From: Coleophoma eucalyptorum
Lineage: Eukaryota > Ascomycota > Leotiomycetes > Helotiales > Dermateaceae
Assembly (NCBI GenBank): GCA_026120035.1
Contig: JALRME010000001.1
Location: 2,803,909-2,867,908 of the forward strand
Reading direction: 5' to 3'
Length of the DNA stretch: 64,000 bases
The notes under the pieces are model-generated. The model made no database searches. It saw nothing but the letters and a program-made list of their open reading frames with translations, and was not told the origin of the DNA. Both the position numbers and the translations under genes were made by a program. The first letter of the stretch is position 1. Every line of letters begins with the position of its first letter. Positions 55,116-64,000 of this stretch are shown in pieces.

Positions 55116-56297
55116 TCAAACGTTCATATCGTCTAGCGCAGACTTTAGCTTTTGGCATTTCGCCTTCAGCAAGTTAATAGACTCCAGGAAAAGTTCGTCA
55201 CTTTCCCATTGACCGGTACTCTCTACCGAGAAGATGAAGTGATCCCTTATTCTACCCAGCTTTACTTTGTCTTTGAACTCCTCGTGCCGTAAGCATTCCC
55301 TGCTGACCGTATCCTTCATGGCATCCAGTACAACAGCCTTCTTCTCCCCTTGGTATCCCTCATACAGTGTACCGGCCTTTGCTTCCTTCTCGGTCACAGT
55401 CTCGAGTCCAATAACTCCTCGAGGAAAGCATCGTGCGAACTTCTCCGCATCTTTGCCCAGAATTGGTTTTGTGATGTTGATCACTGGAAGAAGACGGTAT
55501 GAAGCCGTGGCTACAGGTGAAAATTTCGCGTGGTCGCTTCCTACACCTTTGATAGCATGCATTTCGATATCGATACATTGCCCAGGTCGCATTTTCGCAA
55601 TAAGAATATCGGGATAGGCTGGTGCAATGGCTCCCTCGCCACTGAAGTATTTGTGCTGTCTGCCAAAAGGTTCATACTTGATGTCTTTCGCATAGACATG
55701 AGCATTGTGGTAAGCTTTGTGTGGATCCGTCTCTCCTCTGGCAGCATCGAGATTTCTTGTACACTCAACATTTAGAGTTAAACGGATAGTATTGTAGTCG
55801 AAGCATGTATTGAATTGGTCGTCTTTTGGCGCATCCTCTGCAGGTTTTTTATACCACTTGAGCCACTGTCTGATTCCCTGTGGAGAGCCTTTAAAAGGCA
55901 CAAGACCTATTCTTTGGCAGAGGACTTCATCCTGGATAATGGAAGTATTGTTCATAACGAAGCAGTATTCGATTGCGACCGTAGGTATTTCAGCGATCAT
56001 AATGCGCCTGAAGGCATTTGCAACTGCGGCGTCGATACCAACAAGCGAAAAGGATGAATTGAACTTCTCATTCTTGTGAAATTTGACCTGGAAGATATCT
56101 GCGAATTTCTCTGCGTCCCAAGAATGATCCTCGCCTGGATAATGGCCTGGGAAATCGGTCGAGCCAACATCCGTAACTGTTTCTGCGTTGACTCCGACAA
56201 TCTGTGTAGGGTTAGATTAATGATGAATTCAGATGCTAAAATTACTTACTCTGCGCCGCTGTTTTTCAGCCTCGGACGGCTGTACAAAAGGTGCCAT
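55116..56297 (-). CDS. RPC40: RNA polymerase I and III subunit Rpc40 (RPAC1)
   Basis: Exons on the minus strand are 56297-56250 and 56201-55116; 48-bp intron; 377 residues. The N-terminus MAPFVQPSEAEKQRRR joins to IVGVNAETVTDVGSTDFPGHY. The alpha-like dimerisation motif is complete: DAAVANAFRRIMIAEIPTVAIEYCFVMNNTSIIQDEVLCQRIGLVPF. The insert with DIKYEPFG and the C-terminal dimerisation part (DHFIFSVESTGQW) are as expected. It pairs with Rpc19 as the alpha-like heterodimer of Pol I and Pol III. It is divergent from the complex I 49-kDa subunit with 297 bp between. Confidence 0.95.
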
Positions 56298-56400
56298 TTT
56301 CTACCATGCACAGTTAGTTACTGGCGGGGTGTAGTCGCAAAAGATTCCCAAGATATTTTTTTGATTCCGGAACGAATTTCGGCCAAACGATGATGCGCGG

Positions 56401-56538
56401 CCAATGACAAGCTTCCTAGTTTAAGGTCGTAAGGAGCTTAGCTAATCAACTTCCAAGTCGAACTCAACTGCTCATCGATCAACCAGAGGGGCGCGACCTT
56501 CTTCAAGACTAGGACTAACTCCACTCCTCTTAACCAAT
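56401..56538. promoter_or_regulatory. Two CCAAT boxes, RPC40 / NUO-49 divergent promoter
   Basis: CCAAT at 56401-56405 and 56534-56538 in the 297-bp spacer, the second 57 bp before the NUO-49 ATG. Candidate sites for the HAP complex encoded in this same window; binding is inference. Confidence 0.35.
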
Positions 56539-56594
56539 TGCTCAAGTCTGAGGTCTGGATACAATTATTATTGTTGTTCCTGTCTTCGACCGCA

Positions 56595-58138
56595 ATGGCA
56601 GCATCAATCACCCGGCTGGCCGGCCGAAGTGCGAAACGGCTATGTCTACAAACTTCAATTTCACGAAGCTCAATTCCTAGAACCTCTCTGCGCGCGTTCT
56701 CAGCTGCAGTTCCCTGGAAGTACGCTGAACCATACGAAGGGACTCGATTGATTCCTACCGATGCTGCGTTCTCGCATCCTACTAATCCTGACGACCCACA
56801 ACACATCAATGTCACTCCCGATTCGAATCTGCACGACGGCGAGAATGTTGAGAATCGAAAGATTAGGCATTACACAGTCAACTTTGGACCTCAGCATCCA
56901 GCTGCTCACGGTGTGCTGCGGTTGATTCTGGAGCTCAATGGAGAAGAGATTGTGCGATCTGATCCACACGTTGGCCTGTTGCATCGTGGTACCGAAAAGT
57001 TGATTGAATACAAAACCTACCTCCAAGCTCTCCCATACTTCGATCGACTGGACTACGTCTCTATGATGACAAATGAGCAGTGCTTCTCCTTGGCCGTGGA
57101 GAAGCTTTTGAATGTTGAGATTCCGGAGCGAGCGAAGTGGATTCGAACGTTGTTTGGAGAAATCACCAGAATCTTGAATCATCTTATGTCTGTACTTTCC
57201 CACGCTATGGATGTTGGTGCTCTTACTCCTTTCTTGTGGGGATTTGAAGAACGTGAAAAACTTATGGTAAATCAGGCTGTATTGATACTATCTAAATATG
57301 CTTGCTAAAGTGGCTGTAGGAATTCTATGAGCGTGTTTCCGGTGCTCGTCTCCACGCCGCATACATCCGACCCGGTGGTGTCCATCAGGATATCCCGGTA
57401 GGTCTCCTCGATGATATCTACCAATGGGCAACTCAATTCGGTGACCGAATTGATGAGACGGAAGAACTCTTGACTGATAACCGAATCTGGATTGGACGTA
57501 CCAAGGGTGTCGGAGTTGTGTCTGCTGCTGATGCTCTGAACTACTCTTTCACGGGTGTTATGCTTCGTGGATCTGGTGTCCCATGGGATGTTAGAAAGAG
57601 TCAACCTTATGATGCATACGATCAGGTCGACTTTGACGTACCAGTTGGTGTCAATGGAGATTGCTACGACCGTTATCTTTGCCGAATGGAGGAATTCAGG
57701 CAATCCCTGAGAATTATCCACCAGTGCTTGAACAAAATGCCAGCTGGCCCCATCCGTGTGGAAGATTATAAGATCTCACCGCCACCAAAAGCAGCAATGA
57801 AGGAGAATATGGAGGCCTTGATCCATCACTTCTTACTCTTCACCAAGGGTTATACCGTACCACCAGGAGAGACTTACTCAGCAATTGAGGCACCCAAAGG
57901 AGAAATGGGTGTTTTCGTTGTTTCCGATGGAAGTGAAAGACCATATAGATGCAAAATCCGTGCCCCAGGTTTTGCTCATTTGGGAGGCTTCGACCAGATA
58001 TCAAGAGGACATCTGTTGGCTGATGCCGTTGCGATCATTGGCACGATGGATTTGGGTAAGATCATCCCCATACTACTAGTTTTGATTTCTTCATACTGAC
58101 CTGCGATTTCTTTAGTGTTCGGAGAAGTCGATCGATGA
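56595..58138 (+). CDS. nuo-49: NADH:ubiquinone oxidoreductase 49-kDa subunit (complex I, NDUFS2)
   Basis: Exons 56595-57266, 57320-58055 and 58116-58138; introns 53 and 60 bp; 476 residues. The first 35 residues are an Arg/Ser-rich mitochondrial presequence ([16 protein letters not shown]). The mature chain has the family core: [69 protein letters not shown] and the C-terminus VFGEVDR, of which the last seven residues come from a 23-nt terminal exon. It forms the quinone-binding site together with the PSST subunit in the matrix arm. Presence of complex I excludes yeasts of the Saccharomyces type. Confidence 0.96.
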
Positions 58139-58399
58139 GAGATAGTAGATGTTGTACATACGATAAATACTGCTGGCGCATTTTCCTCTGTTTGTGTGTG
58201 ACTCTAGGCATGTGCTGCTACGTCAGTAATCCACATGTTTGTACCAATTGAATGAAATAAATATAAACTCACAGATGCTTGTATCAGCTAGACTGAGTTT
58301 CGTGAAAAGCCACGAAGTGGCATAGAACTCCATTCTACTGCAAGCTGAGGATTTTGCACGTTAAGACTGGTATCTTGCAGTATCCGTCCGTCTTGAGAC

Positions 58400-59503
58400 C
58401 TAGTAGGCTGCAGAGAAAGTTAGTTTTATTCCATGCCCAAGGCTTATTACTTCCTGGCTTCTGCACTCGGTTGCTTTTACCTGGTTGCCTGCTGTGTATA
58501 CTAAGGAGTGTTTGTCTTCCTCGGATCCTGTTGAAGACTTTGCCGACCTGGTTCCTCCCCGCCTATCTTTGGTGGTCTTAGTATTTTGAGTAGCCAGTTT
58601 GGGAGTTTCTCGTCCGCTTCCTCGACCTCGATCTGGAAGCGGTCGATGATGTTTGTGATTTATCTTATTCCTGGGGCTCCAGCACGGTTGTTGGCTAGTT
58701 TCATTAGACTTTGAGTTCACTGGATAGTATCCCATGCCTCCAACCATGTAGTGAAGACCATAATTTTGTGGGAAATCGTCCTCGATCGAATGACTCTTCT
58801 GGCCTAAGTAGGCTTCATGATTCAGGTTGGCGTGCGGGTTTTCATACCTCTGACAATTACGAACGTACGGACTGAGTTTACCTTCGGGTTTTCGTATTAT
58901 TATCGCCGTGTTATAAATACCAAGGTCAGGCTGCTGGGCTTGTAGGCTAGCACTCTTGCTTTTGCTTGAATCTCCTGCATGGCCAGATACTCTAGTAAAG
59001 TCCTGTTTCATTGCCCCATTCTCTGAATTGCCTCCATAATACTCAGTTCTCCGGTAAGATCCAACCTGTGTTAGGGGATATGCATAGTGCTGGAGATTTT
59101 CCGACTGGTCTTGAACCCTTGTATGATTCTCTTGTTTTCCTGGTCTATAGTCGTTCGGGTTTCCAATTAAGTTCGGCTCTGAAGTACGTTCAGGCTCAGT
59201 CTTTTCACTTGTTTGGGAGCCAGGAGTTATTCTCAATGGATATTCTCGCTGCAAGTTGAAACCAGTGTTGCAATAACACTCGTCTCGTGTATGTTGCGCT
59301 TCGTGCTCTTTCTCTTGGGCAAGGACGTAATTGTTCCAGACAACCCTTCCGCAAGCGGGACAGTAATCATTGACCCAGATGGGATGTTCCGCGGGAATCG
59401 CACAAGCTGGGTATGAGTCGATCTGGAGAGATAAGGGACATTTTTTTAACGTAGGTATAGAGCAATGCCCGCAGATAAATCCTAGGAATTGCTTGACGCA
59501 CAT
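58400..59503 (-). CDS. Cysteine-rich N-terminus hypothetical protein
   Basis: Intronless frame of 367 residues starting MCVKQFLGFICGHC. The first 90 residues hold regularly spaced Cys/His (CGHC, KKCPL, YPACAIP, DYCPACGRV, DECYCNTGF) as in a zinc-binding module; the C-P-A-C and C-G-H-C pairs are zinc-ribbon-like. The rest is polar, Asn/Gln/Ser/Lys-rich and probably disordered. I do not recognise a family. The 1.1-kb open frame and the conserved-looking cysteine pattern support a real gene; the lack of introns and low complexity leave doubt. It is convergent with the complex I gene. Confidence 0.6.
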   Translation of the reverse strand: MCVKQFLGFICGHCSIPTLKKCPLSLQIDSYPACAIPAEHPIWVNDYCPACGRVVWNNYVLAQEKEHEAQHTRDECYCNTGFNLQREYPLRITPGSQTSEKTEPERTSEPNLIGNPNDYRPGKQENHTRVQDQSENLQHYAYPLTQVGSYRRTEYYGGNSENGAMKQDFTRVSGHAGDSSKSKSASLQAQQPDLGIYNTAIIIRKPEGKLSPYVRNCQRYENPHANLNHEAYLGQKSHSIEDDFPQNYGLHYMVGGMGYYPVNSKSNETSQQPCWSPRNKINHKHHRPLPDRGRGSGRETPKLATQNTKTTKDRRGGTRSAKSSTGSEEDKHSLVYTAGNQVKATECRSQEVISLGHGIKLTFSAAY

Positions 59504-60988
59504 TTTTCTTCTTGTCTAGTATGTTGCGTAACTAGGCTGAGAGCCGTTGCTGTTGTCAATATTTAAGAATCAACGGAGTGTGTACGCTTCAGCAGTAGGC
59601 CAAATGCCGAAATAACTGTCGATGAACTTGGTACTTCCTATAGCGCTACCAATAATAACTGACGTTCTCAATATTTGAGAAACGATGGAGTATTCGTGTT
59701 TTAGTGGCATAAGAAATGCTCGTTGTACTGTTACGAACTAGCGATGCGATCAGTGATGAGATTATCATGGGTATGAGAGCTCTGACAGAATCTCTTTGCT
59801 CTTGTTAGTGAACTTTCTCAGCTTCAGTGGGGCATGAGATACTGATTCATGTCAATCACTAAAGCTACTGCCTTGATATGGTGGGTTTGCATATCCTATC
59901 GAATAGTTTTGATCAGCGATTTCTGCAAATTTACATTGAAAACATTGCCCGGCCTTATATAGCTTGGGGTAAGATGAGATAGGTTATGTGTATTGATGCA
60001 TGTATAAAACAAGAACGAGTTAAAGGCTAGCAAGTGTATACTGCTATCTAGTGTTTAAGTTAAATGTTTAAGCTCACTGTAATACGGATGTATCTTGACG
60101 TAGTTTGCAACGATTCACTTTTAGCACTTCGTGGATCACAGCTTACACATAACTGAATCCAAGGACTTTCAGCAAGATGACAACAAGGAACCCCTAGAGT
60201 ATGGCCAGAATTTCAGTCAATCACCAATAAAATTTGGTATCTGAACATGTCTACGCAGTAATAGTTACGCAAAAGCAAGTGTAAGTATATCCCCCTTGTT
60301 ACACCTCGCTTATAATGAAAAAAGGTATTGAATTGAGAGCACCTTAGGGAAGGACCAGAATTTCTTCGAATGGACGCGAAGGTACTCTTTGCTCTGAAGA
60401 CAACCACAACCGCCTATGTCTACGTTGTAAGCCGATATACAAATCGACTCATAGGGAGGCCATAGATCAATATCACAGATCAAAGCTGCCGGATTAACTC
60501 CATACTATTCTATTAAAGCTGGAATATGACACCAATGATCAGTTTAGGTGATGAAATAGGACACAGATTAAGAGGTGACAAAGATTTCAAGTTCTTTCTT
60601 AAATGGTTTGTGTTCTGCGCAGTCATTCTAGCACCTGATATACTCCTGACCTAGTCTTCTTCCTAGCAGGCTTTGCTGCGTTTGCTGCTCTCCCGTATTT
60701 TATATGCCGGTGTACTTCAGGAACATATCAAACCACTGTTGATGTTACATGACTGCTCCGTTATACATAATCCTTTAGGGCAGTTGAGTAGCTTAAGATA
60801 CTGCAAGATAGTGCGTCTTAACACGTTCTTAAACAATCCCCTTTCGAGGCGAATCTAGGAATGCACTTTGCGAGACGAAACATGTTTGGACAAGGGGCTA
60901 ATATTCATAGGGTACACAAAGGGAATCAATTCTACTTTGTCCATGAAGACCCAAAGCTGACTAGAGTACATATTCACAATCCATTCCT
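59504..60988. other. 1.5-kb AT-rich intergenic
   Basis: Upstream of the cysteine-rich gene and downstream of ATP3 (both minus). AT-rich, no gene seen; frames of about 60 codons only. Confidence 0.5.
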
Positions 60989-62091
60989 CTACTCCTCAGA
61001 GGCAGCAGCACCAGTAATAATCTCAACCAACTCGCCGGTAATGACGGCTTGACGAGTTCGGTTGAAGAGAATCTGGTATTTGTTGATCATGTCACCAGCG
61101 TTCTTGGAGGCGTTCTATAGATGATTAGCTATTTGGAACCCACGAAAGGAATACCCAACATACATCCATGGCGTTGCGACGAGCGGACTGTTCGCAAGCG
61201 TGGCCTTCAGCAAGAGCCCAGAAAAGAGAGTTGGCAAGGGCGTATTCGCGCATGTTGGAGAGGACAGAGTCATCAATCTCGAAAGAAGAGAAGTTGGCTG
61301 TAAATACTGTTAGAAATTACCCGGATAGGTCAAGCATGAAAACTTACGGGATCCAGCAATGGCCTCCTCAGAGAAAGCCTCAATTGGGGTAGCCTCGTAG
61401 CTTTGGGCATTGACAAATTTGTTATAGACAATGACAACAGAAGCATAGTCGGTGGGAAGGAGAGAGATCTGGTCGGCGACGGCCTGGGCATCGGCGAAAG
61501 TTGGGATATCCTTTCCAACACCAGCAAAGCTCAAGACAATGTTCTTGCTGTTGGATCGAGAAAGCTGAGCCTTGCACTTCTCACCGAGGACAACAATATC
61601 GGCATTTGGCTTTTCGGCGAGCGTTCTGCGAACCCACTTGGACAGTCCAGAGTGAATACCACCACAGAGACCCTTGTCGGAGCTGGCCACAACGTACAAG
61701 GTCTTCTTGTCATCTGCCTCCAAAGCCTTAGTCTCTGCTTGCTCGAAGACTTCGTTGGAGGTCTGTCCATAGGCTCGGGACTCGGTCATGGCACGTTGAG
61801 CACGGGTGAGCTTGGTAGACGCAACGATCTTCATGGTGTTGGTGATTTTCTCGATGTTACGGATGGACTTCAGTCTGTCCTCGATCTCACGAAGAGTCGC
61901 GAAGGTCGCGGCATTTGGGGCAATAGGCCTAATTTCGTAAATACTGTCAGCGAAGGTGCTCCAGAAGGGTACGGCTTTCATTTCAAGCATCTGGCAAGCT
62001 CTTCCTTCAAACACCTTTCGATGGGGGCTTCTTACCGGGCAGCAGCCACAGCTCCTGCTCTCAATGCGGGGCGAGCAGCTCTAGAAAGCAT
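60989..62091 (-). CDS. ATP3: Mitochondrial ATP synthase gamma subunit
   Basis: Four minus-strand exons: 62091-62036, 61928-61348, 61297-61164 and 61114-60989; introns 107, 50 and 49 bp; 298 residues. The presequence is [20 protein letters not shown]. The mature protein starts near [31 protein letters not shown], the N-terminal rotor helix, and ends in the C-terminal helix [19 protein letters not shown]. Visible: [11 protein letters not shown] and the conserved central fold. It is the rotor shaft of F1 in the matrix. Divergent from TOP1. Confidence 0.95.
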
Positions 62092-62600
62092 CTTGGTGGA
62101 AAGAACAAGATCTGAGAGAGTCTTTGATTATCGAGACTCAATTGATCACGATGGCGTACGAGATCAATTGATTAGATGATGCTGCTGGTCGGGTTCTCGG
62201 CTGCGATCATTTGAGAACCTCAAATTCCACCTATTTATGACTGAGGCATCAACTTTCTAACCAAAGTCTCCACTCTTCAGTTCTGAACCAATTATCGTTC
62301 AAGGCCGTACTTAGAAAATCGAGTTGCGTCTGGCTTCGGAATCTCACGAAGTCCCCCAAACTCAACTCTTGTATGCTCTTTCAACGCCTCTTTTCTTCCC
62401 CATCTTTTCTGTTTAGGATTATTCCTTTTGTCAGACCACAAATCTCAGTCTGCAGAACGATTCTACGCGCTCAGAGGTACAATCTTTAGCTTCCATTCAT
62501 GTTTTTTACACTGGTAATCAACACCTACTAATCTGCACCAAGTTCATACTCTGGTCTTACGATACGCACCTCTCTCCTTCAGCATCTACCTCTTTCCAGG
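62092..62600. promoter_or_regulatory. Divergent promoter region, ATP3 / TOP1
   Basis: 509 bp between the start codons. A CCAAT lies at 62288-62292. CT-rich leader sequence runs toward TOP1. Confidence 0.4.
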
Positions 62601-64000
62601 ATGAGTTCAAGCGAGTTGTCTGACGACGATATGCCTCTTGCCAGGGCTAATGGCACTGGTAAGTAGCTTCAATTCATCTTCAATGACCATCAAGGCCTGT
62701 CAACTTTTGGGCTTGCTCTCATCTGAACTCTCACAAACCACTATCATCCTCATCTCTTCCTCGATGCGGCATCTCGAATCACATAATCAACATCCCCTAT
62801 TATGACTAACCTTTACGCTTTAGTCTCCAATGCGCATATTTCAAAAAGTGTCGACAAAGCTATGGATAAGGCTATCGACGACTCGAAAATGGCTCCTCCG
62901 GGGGTCTCGGTGCGAAATGGTCCCGTTATGGATGATGAAATGGAAGTCGACGAATCTACTACAAATGGTACTTCGAAGCGCAAGGCACGAAATAGCACAG
63001 GCAAGGCTGTGAACTACAGAGATGAAGGGAGTGACGGAGATAGCGATGACGCGGTGCCATTAGTACGCGATTTATCTGTTTTCTTATGTTAGAACTACGA
63101 GCATTGCGACTGAGAAACATCTTGTGCATCGATTCATATGCTGACGACGAACCAGGCCAAGCGACAACGAACCTCCAAGAAAGCTGTGGACTCGGATTCC
63201 GACGATGAACCACTAGCCAAGAAGAGCTCTGGCAAACTCCCTCCTAAAGCTACTGCAGCCGCCATGGGATTAGATTCGTCCGACGATGATGAACCATTAA
63301 CCTCTAAACTTTCCAAGCAAAAAGCAGGCATTGAGAAGAAGGCTGAGAAGGAAGCTAAAGCAATTCGAGCCAAGGAAAATGGTGCCAAAAAGGCCACCCC
63401 GAAGAAAATGAAGAAAGAAGAATCAGATAGCGAAGATGATGTCAAGCCTAAGCCAAAGCGGAAGCCGAATGGCACTGCAAAGAAGGCTAATGGTGTCAAA
63501 AAGGAAGAGTCCGATTCCGACACGCCTCTCACCAAAAAGGTCAGTGCAAAGAAGGTGAATGGGAAGGTGAAGGAGGAAGCCATATCTGCGAAGAAGGTAA
63601 AAACAAAGGATACAAAAGAAGGCAGCGAAGATGCCGAAGAACCGTATCGCTGGTGGGATGCTCCAAAGAAGGAGGATGAGAGTATCAAGTGGGAAACTCT
63701 GCAGCACAATGGAGTTATCTTTCCTCCAGAATACGAACCACTGCCGAAAAACGTTAAGTTGCTCTACGACGGGATTCCAGTCACTTTGTCCATTGAGGCG
63801 GAAGAGATCGCCGGTTTCTTTGGGGCCATGCTGAACTCGACACACAATGTTGAGAATCCCACCTTCCAAAAGAACTTCTTTGCCGATTTCACAGAGGAGG
63901 TCAAGGCTACTGGAGGTGCTAAGGACAAAAACGGGAACAAAGTCGTAATCAAAGAGTTTTCCAAACTTGACTTCAAGCCAATCTTCGAGTACTATGATGG
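62601..64000 (+). CDS. TOP1: DNA topoisomerase I, partial (5-prime part)
   Basis: Exons 62601-62658, 62824-63062 and 63156 to beyond the window edge; introns 165 and 93 bp. About 380 residues are present; the catalytic Tyr lies beyond 64000. Start MSSSELSDDDMPLARANGT. The first 230 residues are a charged, Lys/Glu/Ser/Asp-rich head with several S-D-x-D-D repeats and nuclear-localisation-type basic runs. The folded core begins EPYRWWDAPKKEDESIKWETLQHNGVIFPPEY, the start of the eukaryotic type IB core, and continues FADFTEEVKATGG and FSKLDFKPIFEYY. It relaxes supercoils in the nucleus. Confidence 0.94.

Overview
This window is nuclear DNA of a filamentous ascomycete (Pezizomycotina). The protein repertoire is most like Leotiomycetes, but that finer placement is inference. 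Evidence: closely packed genes on both strands, many short GT-AG introns (mostly 46-60 bp) that split almost every gene, CT-rich leaders, and single-copy fungal housekeeping proteins such as HAP3/HapC, VPS71, DOP1, MON1, GRH1, OST2, TEL2 and RRN3. I see no transposase, reverse transcriptase, rRNA or CRISPR. The ORFs alone misrepresent most genes, so exon joins were worked out by hand from splice sites and family motifs. They are given in each entry.

Layout. 0.8-2.4 kb: WSS1-like WLM metalloprotease (-). 2.9-3.9 kb: intronless bacterial-type threonine aldolase (-). 5.1-5.6 kb: small secreted six-cysteine protein (+). 5.8-7.6 kb: proline iminopeptidase (-). 8.2-10.3 kb: kelch/DUF4110 protein (+). 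10.5-11.5 kb: VPS71 (-). 11.9-12.4 kb: small mitochondrial membrane protein (-). 12.9-14.7 kb: protein disulfide isomerase (-). 16.4-19.8 kb: large disordered protein (+). 21.5-23.4 kb: MON1 (-). 23.6-29.5 kb: DOP1 (+). 30.1-31.0 kb: TGS1 (-). 31.8-33.0 kb: GRH1 (+). 33.2-33.8 kb: OST2 (-). 34.1-34.5 kb: TMEM14-like (+). 34.9-35.2 kb: CMC2 (-). 35.4-36.0 kb: prefoldin 2 (+). 37.9-39.0 kb: HAP3/HapC (+). 39.7-41.8 kb: RRN3 (+). 43.0-49.1 kb: STE20/GCK-type kinase with a very long N-terminal extension (+). 50.0-53.1 kb: TEL2 (-). 53.3-54.9 kb: UBA3 (+). 55.1-56.3 kb: RPC40 (-). 56.6-58.1 kb: complex I 49-kDa subunit (+). 58.4-59.5 kb: cysteine-rich hypothetical (-). 61.0-62.1 kb: ATP synthase gamma (-). 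62.6 kb to the end: DNA topoisomerase I (+, cut by the window edge).

How the genes relate. Nine divergent pairs share an intergenic region (PIP/kelch, PDI/disordered protein, MON1/DOP1, TGS1/GRH1, OST2/TMEM14, CMC2/GIM4, TEL2/UBA3, RPC40/NUO-49, ATP3/TOP1). Many products serve the secretory and endosomal route (PDI, OST2, GRH1, DOP1, MON1) or mitochondria (CMC2, NUO-49, ATP3, the small membrane protein). This is a housekeeping region, not a biosynthetic or effector cluster.

The most unusual signal is gene structure. Four microexons of 6-8 nt lie in three genes (two consecutive in PDI, one in HAP3, one in UBA3), and each encodes part of a core motif. A fifth gene (TMEM14-like) has a first coding exon consisting only of ATG. 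Other points worth a look: an in-frame alternative start inside HAP3 intron 2, a 1.2-kb-codon extension of the kinase with two tandem protein repeats, the bacterial-type aldolase, and the six-cysteine secreted protein.
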